Assembly (NCBI GenBank): GCA_030549495.1
Contig: JAUIRK010000796.1
Location: forward strand, 33,756-97,755
Direction of reading: 5' to 3'
Length of the DNA stretch: 64,000 nt
DNA from: Nectonema munidae
Lineage: Eukaryota; Nematomorpha; Nectonematoida; Nectonematidae
The position numbers were made by a program, and so were the translations under genes. The notes under the pieces are model-generated. The model saw only the letters and a program-made list of their open reading frames with translations, was not told where the DNA came from and ran no database searches. Positions 9,112 to 21,718 of the stretch are shown here, piece by piece. The first letter of the stretch is position 1. Each line of letters begins with the position of its first letter.

Positions 9112-11872
9112 TTTTTTTGTTACGGAACAAAGTAGTTTTTATTAAATTTTGCAAATAAAGAAAGACCAATTCAGAGATTGATTAATAATCATTTTTTATA
9201 ACTCATAAATATGTGTATTCAACTCCATTATGGACAATTTTTTGGGTCTTTTTAGTTCTCTATCTTTATTCCCAAATTGAGTACTTTTAGGAGTATAATT
9301 CATATTATATTTATGAGTAAGAGTATTGATTATTTAAATTTTTATTCAACATGATAATATTTTAGCAGTCAAATAAACTACTAACAAATTAACAGTTTGG
9401 TTTTTGTTATTATAGTTCACACGTTAGCTAGTTAAATGTATTAGTTGAGTAAACTTTGCATTATTGTTTTAAATATTGCAATCTATAGGCTTTATGAGCT
9501 TTTAGGAAGATCTCGTCGCTTTAAAAAAAATTCTGACCACAAATTAACCAAAGGTAAACAACAGTAATCGCAATTATAACCTTGAATAACAACTATTTAA
9601 GAATCAAATTAAGTATGTTCGATTTGCTGTGTATGGATAAGTTTATTTAAAAATAATGGGAAAAAGTGTTTGACGTTAAGTCATGTGTAAGCTAATTTAC
9701 TGACAGGTGAAATCTTTTGCATAAATTAATCGCAAAAGGCTCTCCTCCTGTTTAAGAGATAAAAATAGTCCGTTAAGGGCGTGCCTTTGTATTTTATTTA
9801 ATGCTGCCCAGAGATTTATGAAGTCGTTCATTTGGAAATAGATTACCTTTGATATCTGTTTCAAATTCTTTTGCAAGCAGTAGTTCTTGTAAAATTTTCC
9901 TACCTTGAATGAAACGGACATATGTCAAAAGCATGCCTCACATAACCTAACCGAGTGGATTCTTTCAGGTGCAAACTGCATTGCCTATTTTTAAGGCTTC
10001 TATTTAAGGTGATTCAATATCGCAGAATATTTCATCAATTACTTTTTGCCCAGAATTATTATAGCTGTTAAATTAAGTTGTTTCCATGATTTTAACACTG
10101 ATTTTGGATATGAACAAGAAAATCGATTGTTGTATTTCTTGGATTGGATCGTTATGAGCTTCCTCTTAATTTTTGAAGTATGGGATATTTTCTTTCGCTC
10201 TATTTGATCCGATCTTGTTAAAATGTTAGGAATCCCTGGATCGCTTTATCGCTTCGTTCGAAAATATTTTTTAGTAAAGAAGACACAATCGGTTGTTGTT
10301 TATTATTAGGAAGAAGGAATGAATCCAAACTTTAGGTATTCAACACTATACTGTCGACACTTTATTTTAATTTTCTTCCATTATTATGGATCCCTCATAG
10401 TTACAGCAGCAGTAACTTTCCAAAAACATCTGGCAACTTTTGCTACCATGTTTTTGAGAAAGTAGATATTTGAAGAAGAATACTTTTAATTATAAATATA
10501 TAGTTTGTGAATCCTTCTAATATTCTATACCGCTCCCTGTATGCGCTTAACGCGCCCTTTGTGGAGTAAAAACCTAGTTTCCCTTATTACTCAAAAACGC
10601 CCCAGTTTAATTTAAATTATCGTTATCGCCAACTTTGGATAACTCTGTTCTAACAGTTGGCATGCCAGCGAAAATATCGATTTCCTTAATGATGACCTTT
10701 TCATCTTTTAGTTAAGCCTTTTCGATCATGCTATTGGTTAAAATCGTTTCGCTGGTTAAAAGGCAGGGCTATGGATCAAGGGAATTTTTAGGATTATTCT
10801 TACTCCTATTTCGGAGTAAAAAAATTTACATTCAATCAATCAGAGTAATGTAGTGACAAATATGCTCCCTAGTCTTCGTAAAAGGCTCATCTTCTTTCCA
10901 TTAATATTTTGACATCACTCTAGTGGGTTACTAGCTACACCCGATAAATCACGTTATTCTTATCGATTCATTTCAGCGAATCAGATCCAAGAATTTTGCG
11001 CTATTCATTTGAATAGTCAAAATATGTTCAAAATAATTGGTTCAGTTCTAGCTTAATTTGATTAGTTAAAACTAGAAAATTATTCAATTTTTTTTATACA
11101 ATCAGAGAAAAGAGTTTGCGTTTGCCGCCCTGTCATGACAAAAAGGTTTTATTTTCAATAATATATAGAAAGGATTTTAGATTATATGGTTTTCTCAAAC
11201 ATGGAGCGAGCAGGGTTGTTGACGTTGAGAGTCGCACGTTTCGGAAGGAGAGGGGAAATCATTATTACCCCTATTAGTTGTATTCATAATTATTTGCTTT
11301 AAAAATGAATTAATAGACACTCTCTTTAGTGCACAACGTTGCAAAAATGCAGCATAAAGATCTTTATCATTGTGGTTTAAAGTTGTGCTTTTGCAACTCA
11401 TAAAAAAAGGCTGAAAAATTCAATAAAATTAAAGAATAAACTTTTTTATTACACAAATACCTTGTAAAAGGGGGGGGGGGGGAACACCACTCAGTTTATG
11501 AGTAGAAAGTCTTTGGGAAAAAAATTAAGCCTTAACAATTTTGAAAAAATAATTTAGGATAGATTTAGTTTTTGAATGATATTGTTTTGGCTGAAAAAAA
11601 AGGTTATAAGCAATAATTTGAAAATCTTTTTGAAGGCAATGTAAGGAAGAGATGAAAGTACAAATACAAACCAATAAAACGATATTTTAATAAATTTTGT
11701 TGAAGAAAATAGACCAAACATTTTAATATTTGAGATGTTGCATAATTATAAGTAGGTGGAGCTATCAGTGTTAATAAAATCATACAAACATAAATGGATT
11801 TGCTACAAATAAACACGAGTGAAGCATCAAATTGTAAAAATAAAATTTTATTTCAAAAATGCAAATAAATTT

Positions 11873-11906
<34 letters not shown>

Positions 11907-12034
11907 TTGAGTGTGTATAGGCATTAATAAGTATTACTTTTTTTCAACATTTAAATCAACTTCTTGATTGGCACGCCAAATGACACATTGCATACTTTTC
12001 TTGTGATTCAAAGATTCCGCATCAAAATTGAAAG
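9112..12034. other. Intergenic between the carrier gene and the 3' end of claspin
   Basis: No gene recognised. It holds one copy of a dispersed repeat (9632-9745), a G13 run near 11470-11482 and an (AC)n(AT)n microsatellite at about 11873-11908. A 68-residue open frame on the minus strand at 11195-11401 has ordinary composition but no family I recognise. The two genes converge here, so this interval contains two gene ends and no promoter need be expected. Confidence 0.5.
9632..9745 (+). repeat. Dispersed repeat, copy 1
   Basis: From GTGTATGGATAAGTTTATTT to about TGACAGGTGAAAT. The same sequence with scattered changes is found at 16930-17045. Origin not recognised. Confidence 0.75.
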
Positions 12035-12040
12035 TTTATT
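12035..12040 (-). terminator. Polyadenylation signal of claspin
   Basis: AATAAA on the minus strand, 38 bases after the claspin stop codon. The position fits a short 3' UTR. Confidence 0.55.
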
Positions 12041-12078
12041 TGGGAGTGGAGAAGTTTGCTTTTGGCGCCAAAGGAAAT

Positions 12079-12165
12079 TCAAAGAAAATTCAGCAAACTT
12101 TTCTTTTGCGGATGAATACTGCGCGCTGAAATGCTTGCTCCATTTGAAGGCGTCACGCAACTTTT
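12079..12165 (-). CDS. CLSPN: Claspin, last exon with stop
   Basis: Acceptor TTTTGACGTTTAG|AAAAG, phase 0. It encodes 28 residues that start KSCVTPSNG and end QKKSLLNFL before TGA at 12081-12079. Vertebrate claspin has a similar basic, Ser-rich tail ending RSIFKYLES. The exon is too short to stand out and was found by searching for this C-terminal pattern in phase. Confidence 0.78.
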   Translation of the reverse strand, partial: KSCVTPSNGASISARSIHPQKKSLLNFL

Positions 12166-14016
12166 CTAAACGTCAAAAAATTGATATTTATTTTCAACGT
12201 CAACATCATCATCATTCCTTCATTTTTTATCTCATTATCAGCATCATCATTTCGAGCTCATCATCAGGGCCAATGAGAGTGGTCCAGGTACATTGTTGGA
12301 GGGCGTGAGCAGAGTTACGGAGTGGCCATGACTGAAGAATCATTAGAGAGTGCTTGCAAGTGCACCCAACTCGAACGCAAACAAATAGTTTCAGGTCTGG
12401 CACGCCTGCTTTTTAGGATTCGTGGAGTTTAGTTTTTTTTTGTATTATCAATTTTTCTCAACTATCCAACTTTTTTTTCGATTTCTTTTTTTGTATATAT
12501 TTTTTTACAAATAAATGTTTCGCTTTAGCGCAGCAAAAATGATGTTTTACATTGTTATTTTAACTAACTACTAATTCAGACATCACTTCTTAAAAATTAC
12601 TTTAACCGATTCATTCCATCATCAATTTTAATTGCAGCAGCACTATTTCTTTATTCTAAAGTAACTTTATATCAAATTGCGTAATGCGTGCGTCGATAAA
12701 ATTTCATTCTAGTCGTCGTCGTCGTCGAATAACTTTGTAAATTAAAGTCAGTCAGAGATTTCCTTTTTTTTCTTCAGAATGTATATATGCGTACTAATAT
12801 GTGTAACAAGTCAGAATCAATGAAAAGAAGCTAGCATTCAATCTTGATATTTTTTGTTAAAGAATGAGTTAGTGCAATCTGTCTTTTAAGCCAACCCCTT
12901 TACTACACAAGCTTTAGAAAGTTAAAAAATTTATAGTCTAAAGAGTCAGCGAATGTGTAATCTGTTATATTTGAATTAGCAATGAAACTTCTCCCTATAT
13001 TGAATACACTTCGCCCCAAACATAGGTACTCATTAAAGGAGGTTAAAATATTTAACTAGAAAAAATTGAGATTTTGAAATTCCATTCAGTCTTTTATATA
13101 CATTTTAGCTACACCAGCAAGGGATGGCGGCATGTTCAAAGTATTTCCATTAAAAATCGCTTTCTTTTTCCTCTCTCCTATTTGTTTGTTTTTTAATTAA
13201 TTGGATTTATATTTATTGTCTAGTCTAGTGTGTATGCTAAATCTTGATCTTTTAATTATTTTTAAAGAATAGTTTTTTTAATTTGACTGTATTTTTTAAG
13301 ATTACATTTCCTTACATATGTTAAAAAAAATTCACATAAAAAGTAACAAATTTCAGGAAATAAATCAATAGACATAAAAAACTTTTATTCATAAAAAAAC
13401 GTCTTTAAGATCCCAGACCACTATGAAATAGTGGTTCAAGGCAACCCTCATTAAGCCCGCCTCATAATCGCAATCCATCACTACCTCTACAAATAAATTT
13501 TTTCTTCCAAACTTTTTTTTCTTTTCACCTTGAAAAGCTTCAGAAAATATAAAAAAAGCGTAACAATTTTAAAAGGTAAAATATTTGAGAAAAATTTTAG
13601 CAATATTTCTGTAATGATATTATGCTATATTGTATTAACTCCGAAAATTTGACAGCAAAATTATTGCTTTCCTCACAATTACGACAATTTCTTTACCGAA
13701 ATACACAGTAGGATATTTATAACGCGGATTAAGGCGTCCAAGCCTCTTTACACTGAAATACGTGTTATAGGAGCATAAAAATGAGAGCCAAAACCTCTCC
13801 CGCGTTATAATGAATATACTCGGTAGTTACCTTAAATGCTCTGTGCGAATAAACGAACCCTAGGCAATGAATATTTACAAAAAAGTAACTTTCGTCTTTT
13901 ATGCTATATGTGGCCTAGGTGTGCGTTTTTAAATGCGACTATTTAACGGAAAAGTTTTGCCGAATCTTGATTTAGAGGAGGTGTAGGTCATAATTCGAAA
14001 TGAAAAAGGCTAGTAC
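12166..14016. other. Last claspin intron
   Basis: 1.85 kb with no gene or clear transposon. It contains a run of GTC/CGT triplets near 12712-12727. A GC-richer patch at 12260-12420 codes for nothing I recognise. Confidence 0.5.
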
Positions 14017-14220
14017 CTTTGCAGGATTTTTGTTTGAAGAGAAAGATACGGTTGAGTTGTTGTTGTTGCCATTTGGTGCGATGGAAGATTTTTGTTTGAA
14101 GACAAAGTTGCTGGTGTTGGAAATGGAGGCGTCTTCATCGTCTACACTGATCATGCTCGCGATTTTGCGGAACGCGCTCGTGTGCTGCATGCGCTGCAGA
14201 AAGGAATTCGCCTTTCGCAC
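14017..14220 (-). CDS. CLSPN: Claspin, visible exon 20 (NFVF block)
   Basis: Acceptor CGATAATAG|GTGCG, donor GCAAAG|GTACTA, phase 0 both sides. It encodes NSFLQRMQHTSAFRKIASM, then ISNTSNFVFKQKSS. This matches claspin KAVLQKLAALS and NSRNFVFHTLSPVK. Without splicing the frame would run on to a stop at 13972. The good fit of the next exon argues for splicing. Confidence 0.88.
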
Positions 14221-14390
14221 CTATTATCGTTTATTTTTATTCGTGATGAAAGAAACAATACTGTCACATGATAAATGTGTTTGGACTAAATGTCACTGAA
14301 ATAACGTCGACAGTAAATGCCAAAGTAGTAAAGACTTGAAATTGGCTTGACATTTAGCATCATCCTCCCAGAATCAATTATCACCTTTAA

Positions 14391-14505
14391 TCGGTTAACA
14401 ACCAGATTGCGCAAATGCTATCTAATGTAAAGCAGAAAAATTTATAAACGCAGACGATTCATATTTTTATAAAGTCGATAATTTTCGACTCAGGTCGTTA
14501 ACCCG
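14391..14505. mobile_element. TTAA-flanked MITE, copy 1
   Basis: About 115 bases between TTAA at 14387-14390 and TTAA at 14506-14509. The ends are imperfect inverted repeats (TCGGTTAACAACC against ACGGGTTAACGACC read from the other end). The middle carries AAACGCAGACGAT, shared with the copies at 15436 and 21459. TTAA target sites suggest piggyBac-type mobilisation. Confidence 0.6.
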
Positions 14506-15435
14506 TTAAGACAGAAAAGAAGCATTTTTTTAATATAAAAAGAAAAATGATCACAGCGCCTGCTTTCAAATAATTTAGTGGTTCTTTTCACGACCAAAAG
14601 ATTCTTCTTCCATCATTTTATTCATCTTAATATATTTTTTAATTGATCAGTCGTTTTCAGCAGTAGATCGACGCCATCTTGTTAACCTTTTGAAGACAGA
14701 CAAATTTCGTAGAACTAGTTTTGTTTTGATCCAAATAAACTTCAATGCCTTTATTATATATATACAGTTGAACATCGAAAATGCGTCATCCTCAAAATCT
14801 TTGATTTTTTGAGACCCAAGTCATATTTTCATTAAAAAATGCATCAATGATGGCCCAAGTTTAGCTACAAAATATTCGCACTTTCCTCAGTAATTGTGAA
14901 TTACTTGTGATATATATTCATTTAGCTTTGCCATCAGGAAGTGTATGTAAGATCAAGTTGTTAGATGATGTCTACATTCTCACCACTATGCATGCAGTAC
15001 ATTGCACTTTCTTACTTTCTTTGTATATTGACAGGAAATGCTTCCTTTCTGCTGTCTTTTTCTTATCGCCATACCCTGTCCAATAAATCTTATTTTTACT
15101 ACTCTCTGTCCCTGCCTACCTACGCCTAGCAGAAGAATCCATCAATAATAGTAAAATATTACAGAATAAAAAGTTTATTGTGCTAAATACTGTCTTAATT
15201 TTTCGCAAGCCATCTAAGATCCATCACTTTTTTTCAGGAACGGATGATGATGAAGGAAAAACGCGGCTTGGCTGAATGCACAATTTAAAAAATAGATAAA
15301 ATTAGTTTCTTTTAGTCTCTTTCACTACCTCTTAACTTCGAAAGATGGACAGCATTGTCTTTTCGATCTGCCTTTGATTTTATAAAATTCGTATTATACT
15401 TATGTAATACTGCTATAGTTCATATACAAGGGCAT

Positions 15436-15571
15436 TAAACCATTAAGTACCATAGAAATCAGACGATATTTAAAATTACGCAGACGATTTATATTCAAAG
15501 TCATTGAAAAAAGCAGATGAAGATGAAATTACTTATGTTCCCAAATGGGAACATTGGGACTTAATGGGTTA
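15436..15571. mobile_element. TTAA-flanked MITE, copy 2
   Basis: Bounded by TTAA on each side. The ends read ACCATTAAGTACC and, from the other side, CCCATTAAGTCCC. The middle has ACGCAGACGAT as in copy 1. Boundaries are read by eye. Confidence 0.6.
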
Positions 15572-16445
15572 ATTATATTGATACATATATACACAGCGTG
15601 GGTACTGTATGTCTAAATTAGTTAAAATTGGAGTGAATCATTTTCAATGGATTTTTCTATGCCGGCATCTATTTGCTTATTGAAAGTCATCATCTCAAAG
15701 ACATTCCCTTTGATGAGTACAGAGAAATGAGATTTTGCTCTCTTTTTACTTGCTAAAGACGATGCAAGCCAATTACAAGCATCCAAAACATTGGCACTGT
15801 GCTTCAAATTTCAAATACTCTCAAGGAAAAAATCTCATTGTTCATCTCGGTTAACGCTGTCTTGATAATGCTATTAATTCACCATAAGCGACTCATTTCG
15901 TTACTTTTCTACCTAATTATTAGCATCAATGGGAATGGATAAGTGAATCAGAGAAAATGAATGATTTGAACGCAGCAAAAACAAAAAATGAGGAAAAGTA
16001 TTGTGCACGGTGGAAAATTTATAGGTGTTTCGATAGAAATACACACAAAAGATTACTGTGTTTATTCAAAACCTAATTCTATTGTTTAGCATTTAAAAGG
16101 AGGCTTGCGACTAAAAAGTGGTCTAAATCTCGCTTTTGTGGAATTAAAAACTGGAGCTTTAAAAGGTTAAAAATCCTAAGGTTTACTCTAAGCCTCGATG
16201 AAACCATTTAAATAAATTCTTGCTTTCTAATCCCAGAAAAATAGGTTGTGCGGGAGATAAGATGAGATATAAAATAGAAAAATAAAAGAATATATAAAAT
16301 ACAATATCAGGTATAGGGTAGAATGGAAATTGGAGCAACAGGAAAGCCATTAACCCTTTAAGGCCTAAGTGTTTGAAAAGGAAGCATCTGCTTATCTTTT
16401 TAATAGGCTCTTATAATTCTGAAGGGTATCTTCTACTTTCTTTAA

Positions 16446-16590
16446 CCCTTTGAGGACCAGTGAGCACCGGTGTCCCGAGAAATAAAAATCGTCGGCTTAA
16501 TCTTAAAAAGTCTGGTCCTCAAAGAGTCGATACCATTTTATATATTAGAGCAGATGATTTTCATTTCTCGGGACGCTGGACCTCGAAGGG
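16446..16590. mobile_element. TTAA-flanked MITE, copy 3 (clearest)
   Basis: 145 bases between TTAA at 16442-16445 and 16591-16594. The terminal inverted repeats CCCTTTGAGGACCAG and CCCTTCGAGGTCCAG are followed by a shared GTCCCGAGAAAT. It lies in the intron 67 bases past the donor of claspin exon 19. No coding capacity. Confidence 0.75.
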
Positions 16591-16657
16591 TTAAAGAAGG
16601 CGTTTTATATTTTATCGCGTATTGAGCATGAAAGCGTTACAAAAATGCTCAACATAC

Positions 16658-16855
16658 TTTACTGAAGGCAGAGGACGTCTGCATTGAGTTTGAGCTGAAT
16701 ACATCAAAAGCAGAATTTTCGGAGTCATGAAAGTCGATTCGGCTGCAAGATTCCGTCCTTAGCTTGAAAACGCTCGTTGAAAACATTTTGGAATTGCTTT
16801 CGTCGTCGTCATCATCATTATCATCAGCATCCTCTTCAAGCACATCATCCATTTG
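16658..16855 (-). CDS. CLSPN: Claspin, visible exon 19
   Basis: Acceptor TTTGTTTGAAAG|CAAATG, donor AGTAAA|GTATGT (strong), phase 0 both sides. It encodes DVLEEDADDNDDDDDESNSK, MFSTSVFKLR and a Ser-rich end. It follows exon 18 as claspin EEEEEIGEDSQFMILAKK follows the WL block. Acidic codons are again near-repeats of GAT/GAC. Confidence 0.82.
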
Positions 16856-16929
16856 CTTTCAAACAAAAAAGAAAACTAATTATATGTATGTGAGGGTAAC
16901 TCTACAATTTTTTTATATATATATACTTT

Positions 16930-17045
16930 GATGTGTATGGATAAGTTTATTTTAAAATAATGAGAAAATGTGTTTGGCGTTAAGTCACGTGTAAGCTCAT
17001 TTACTGACAGGTGAAATATCTTGGGTAAATGAATCACCAAAAGTT
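16930..17045 (+). repeat. Dispersed repeat, copy 2
   Basis: Second copy of the sequence at 9632-9745, same orientation, with scattered substitutions. It lies in the intron between claspin exons 18 and 19. Confidence 0.75.
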
Positions 17046-17713
17046 GGTTTATTAATTTTTTAAATAATATTAAAAAAAATATAATATCTGAACAGGTGAA
17101 ACACCCCCACTCCATAAGATGGCCTCCTGGTATGCATGTGTCTACGTGTGTGTGTATTAGAGTGCTGCCTGGTGCGGGTATACCCCTTTGGATACTAACA
17201 TAATCTTTTAGTGGTATGAGGAGGGGTGTGTGTGTGTATATGTAAACATTAAATCGAGGCATAAAATATTTTGCTATTCTGTTGAGACAAGTCATTTATC
17301 GGCCCTAGAAAAAGATTGCATTTAAAACCCGAATGGCCCATCAACAAAAATGTTTCAACCGAGTTAAGAAGTGATATTCGTTGATGCTTATTGCGTATAC
17401 AAAAAGCAAGAAAATGAAAAAAATGAGTGAAAAATATTGACCTAAAAAGTTGAAAAATTGACCTTATAATATTGACTTTATTAACTTAAAAAAACAAAAC
17501 AAAAAAAGACTTTATAAAAGGTTTATCTAACAAAATAAAAGCTTTATTTTACGAAGATCAGCTGATATCATGTAAAATATCATAATTACAATTCATAAGT
17601 AGGTATTTACAAACATTCTCGTCGTTAAAGTTGCGATTTTTACTTAATATGTTGTTGAGCATAGAAAAACGTTGTTCTCTTCATAATTTTCTCAACGTCG
17701 TTATCTTCTAATC

Positions 17714-18737
17714 TTATCTGAATGTATTATTTAAATCACACACATCAGTTGGTATGTTCAGTTGTGATAAATCTTCATATGCTTTCTGAACACAATAACC
17801 TTCATCTTTGCATTTTTCTACCAAATCCACTAAAGATTTGTACTTCAAAATTTCTTTCAAATCGTCTGGTAGAGAAGAAACAACAGGGGCTTTTTGCTCC
17901 ATCAATAATAAGTCCAGCATCAGAGAAGTCCAACACAATTATTTAGACTTCAACAAAATTTTCAAACCAGGATGCCCATCTAGTTACAATGGGTTTAGGT
18001 GCTAAGCTTATTTCGTTGAAAATCCTTGGTCTCTGTTTGTTCTTAGCTATCAAATTTTGTTCTCACATTCAAGCAACAGTTATGCAATAAATGTGCTAAG
18101 CAAAAAGCATGAACAAACAGGGGTACAAAATTTTTGACGCTTTTCCAGCTTTTTTCATGTCGGTAGCGGCATCACTAATGAAAAGCACAAAATTTTGTCT
18201 TTCTATTTCTAAGTACTTTATTTTGTCATCAACTATTTGGGTAATTTTTTGACTATTTACTGAAGTAGAAGAGCAAACAGAATCAATTAAATACGCTTTC
18301 TTTGTTAAATTAGATATCCAACCAAAACGCTTACATAATACTTATTTGCAAACGAGGACTCATCTATAATTAGAAATAAAAAACTACTTTTTACCTTTTC
18401 TTTGATACTTTCTGCAAGTCTTGTAATGTAATATCGACAAGAATCAATTTATTCAAAGGTATATTTGCTGACAAAAAAGATTCTGTTACTTTCTTTACAA
18501 AATTATTGTCACTAATAAACGTTTGAACAAAAGAAGTAGCAAATTTTGAATTCTTTTTAGTTGAAAGTTTTTCGGGTCTTTCTATGACTTTCAACAAAAA
18601 AATTATACGCTGTGCTTAACAATGCAATTACAAAGTTTGCAATAGAGTTCATTTTTAGGAGTGGAAGTAAACTCTTCAGGAAGTTTAAATATGATTTCTT
18701 TAACTTTTCGCGAAGAAGTCTTCGCAGTTTTTGGCAT
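17714..18737 (-). pseudogene. hAT-type transposase pseudogene
   Basis: From a possible ATG at 18737 the minus strand shows fragments of one transposase in several frames: a BED-like zinc-finger start (ELYCKLCNC), SFLSANIPLNKL, IIDESS, FVLFISDAATDMKKAGKAS, FCLAHLLHN, and PIVTRWASWFENF. These appear in the order known from a common arthropod hAT-like family. Many stops and shifts separate them, so it is dead. It lies in the claspin intron between exons 18 and 19. Copies of GACTTTATTGAC near 17470, 19505 and 19620 may mark the outer parts of the element. Confidence 0.8.
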
Positions 18738-18994
18738 AATTTTTAAAGGCAAAGGAAAAAGATAAGTATTTTTAAAAAACAAGAATTCTAGCCGACTTTA
18801 AATCTATGCTTCTCATTTTTTCAGTCACATCAGGCATATAAGATAAAACATATGAGCTCTAGTCACGTTTCCAGAAATCTAAAGTCTGAAACTCTCTGAA
18901 GTAAGTTTTCATGCATTGTGCGCGAACAACTTTCTCTCTCTCTCTAGCTGGCACACTTTACTTAGCACAAAAGGTGAGTTCTTAGGTAACAGTT

Positions 18995-19028
18995 ATGAAA
19001 AGTTATATCTCTCTCTCTCTCTCTCTCT
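18995..19028. repeat. (CT)n microsatellite
   Basis: A run of CTCTCT at about 19009-19028, with a shorter one at 18932-18944. No function inferred. Confidence 0.7.
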
Positions 19029-19942
19029 TTGAGCTGGCCCTTTTTTGCCTCATCATTCACGACTATCCGTTTGATAGAAAAAATTTTAATGCCACCACTG
19101 TATACACCACACGCAGACAAATGCGAAGAAACAAAGACGCACAATAAATCCAGTTTTGTTCAAAGGTTTTACATGACTTTGGCAAAAATGATAAGTTTCC
19201 AAAACTTATCATTTTTTTGAAAGTATTCATGAAATTTATCACTTTTTTCGTCTGGTTTTAACTTACTTTTATAACCTGTTCTACAAATCTGTATACTCTC
19301 ATACGCATTCAGTATTAATATAAACGCGTTATCAACATATTCATAATTATGTGTATTGTGGGTGAAGTTCTACTCTTACATATTTTGTTAACCTTTTCAT
19401 TTAAACTTTTTCTTCTTTATAAAATTTTGAATTTGAGGTATCAAAGCTTCAGGTCAGTGGTCAGGGTATTTTGAATATTTTTCAATAAAAACCATTGGAA
19501 ATTGACTTTATTGACCTAAATTTGAAAAATTGACTTTATATTTTTGTTTGATTCACACTTTATCAAGTTTTAAATCTGTTTCGACTCTTTCAAAGGTTAG
19601 AGATTAATTTTATAGAAATTGACTTTATTGACTTTCTTGTGCTCTAGTGATAAGGCAGGAAAAAAAAGATGCACGAATAAATTTTTTAGTACGCAAATGT
19701 GTGTGGTATGGCCCAATGCCATTACCCCCTCTTGAATATGCCATTGCACGTAATACCATTTTCAATTATATTTTCTCTTTTTTAAATTATAGTTTGTATT
19801 TAACAAAATGTATTGTATTTTTTCCCATTATAAAGACAAATAATATTGAAAAGACAAAATTTAAATGAAAAAAGAAAATTTAGAATTGAAAAGGTGTGTG
19901 TGTGTGTGTGTGAATTTGTGGCAAAATGAAAATAACTCTCAC

Positions 19943-20076
19943 TTTCGCGCTGTCTTGGAGCCATTGCTGTTTCTCATGCCGCAGGATTCGCCAAGAAGAA
20001 TCTTCAGTGATGTCAAGATCTGGGTCTTTATCATGATCATCATTATCGCTTTTTTCATCAAGCATCGCGTTATCAT
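19943..20076 (-). CDS. CLSPN: Claspin, visible exon 18 (WLQD block)
   Basis: Acceptor ACTTTTAAG|ATGATA, donor GCGAAA|GTGAGA, phase 0 out. It encodes DDNAMLDEKSDNDDHD and SSWRILRHEKQQWLQDSAK, matching claspin [21 protein letters not shown]. Good match. Confidence 0.9.
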
Positions 20077-21458
20077 CTTAAAAGTTATTTAGGGAGAATT
20101 GCACTTCTCAAAGAGAGCTATACCAATTTTAGTTCTATTTTGTCTTTTTGCAATTCAAACCAAATATTAACACGTGTCTTTTTTGAAATAATATTAAGTC
20201 AATAGAAAGATATTGCTAAATTAAAGTGGACACAATTGTAATTAAAAAGACAAAAAAATTATGTTGTAATAATTTAATTGTTAATTCTTTGAGAAAAATT
20301 TAAACTGAAAATAATTTAAAAATATTAAAAAAAAAAAGTTTAAATAAAAATTTCATTTGTAAAAAAATTCAATAAAATAAAAAATTTTAATTCAGGTAGA
20401 ATTGCAAAAGGAGAAAATAAAAGGGCATACGGACAAGATAGAAGTATAAATGGTAGAGATAGGGTGGTATCTTAATATTACCATAGGCAACTGAAATTTT
20501 GTAATTTCAAAGCACTCAATACAAAAAGAATATAAAATCTGGAATGATGTTAGAATTGAAAAAAAATTCGTGTGTAAAACTTAAACATTTTTCAATCAAC
20601 AAATGATCTCTTAAAAACATCTTTGAATAGGGCGTTATTCTAAAACAACTTTTCAAATGTATGAATAGGTTTTATACGTCCATATTGGAGATGTATCGGA
20701 TGTGAAAATCACATTTGACATCCTAGCGGATTTGGGTGTCAGAATAAATTTTTTTAGCAGATGTGGATATAATAATAATTGCTATTCTAAGCAAACTACT
20801 TCCTAGAAATTGAGAGAGATGGCAATGCATATGTGCTATCATAAAGAAACTTACTAGAAGATAAAAAGCAATCTTTATTGGGAAGCTCGGCTTTACAGTA
20901 GGAATGAAAAACTTACCATAAAAATTTTAGGTAAAGTAAAAATTCCGAAAATTACGGATGTTAAGATGATGTACACATTTTTTGAGGATACTTTTGCAAA
21001 ATATCATACCTACAATCTTCAGTGAGTTTTCCTTTGGTACACTCATAGGTATACAATATGAGACTTGGCACAAGAAATAAATTAACAATTTTACATCCGC
21101 ATGTGCGGGTATCTGATAACTCTCTTGTCTATAGTAAAGCGGTGGTGCGCTTAAAGATCCCAGATTAATCACAACGGACGAAAATTTTAGCTGTGGTTCG
21201 CTTTTTTCGACTTATTCTTCAGTTGTTCAAATTTCATGTACAAAATTAATTCTCATATATTTGGATATTATAGTAAATAGTTGGAATGGATTTATATTCA
21301 GAAATAGCCGGTAATGAGAAAAAGTATTTAATTATTGGAAAAATTATTAAACTATGGGGAATGATGCTACATAAATTCTTTAAATAAGTAGTTTAGAAGA
21401 AAAACTTTTGTGGAAGTTAGGTTAAGGCAGAATGCGTTATCTAACTATTTAGATTAAA
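20077..21458. other. Claspin intron, nothing recognised
   Basis: AT-rich sequence without recognisable gene or element up to the TTAA MITE at 21459. Scattered short open frames have no family resemblance. Confidence 0.5.
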
Positions 21459-21576
21459 CGGTTATCGACATATGTCGACTTTACAAAAATGTGAATCGTC
21501 TGCGTTTATTAATGTTTTTAATACAAATCTTCTGCTTTATACTAGATATCGTCTGATTATTCGGGTCGTTAACGGG
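21459..21576. mobile_element. TTAA-flanked MITE, copy 4
   Basis: TTAA at 21455-21458 and 21577-21580. The ends read ACGGTTATCGAC and, from the other side, CCCGTTAACGAC. The middle has ATCGTCTGCGTTTAT, the reverse complement of the core of copy 1. It lies 39 bases past the donor of claspin exon 17. Confidence 0.6.
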
Positions 21577-21614
21577 TTAAGGTCCTAACGCACATGTAAA
21601 AGAAAAAAGAATAC

Positions 21615-21718
21615 CGACATCATTCCACCTAAATCTTCGATATCGGAATTTTCCGGTATACAAGTCGCCATCTTCGAGGAATCGTTCTTTGATACTTTTT
21701 ATTGTTTTATAATCATCA
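21615..21718 (-). CDS. CLSPN: Claspin, visible exon 17 (fork-protein core block)
   Basis: Acceptor ATTTATTGAG|TGATG, donor GTCG|GTATTC. It was found because exons 16 and 18 did not share a phase and the human order required a block between them. It encodes FLEDGDLYTGKFRYRRFRW, a close match to claspin [20 protein letters not shown]. This is the most conserved block of the family. Confidence 0.92.

Noticed and set aside
11195-11401. A short gene of 68 codons on the minus strand.
   Set aside because: No family resemblance, no splice or expression evidence, and chance frames of this length are common here.
13972-14016. Claspin ending at the stop at 13972 after exon 20.
   Set aside because: The last 14 codons there resemble no claspin end, while splicing at GTACTA leads in phase to an exon with a claspin-like tail, stop and AATAAA.
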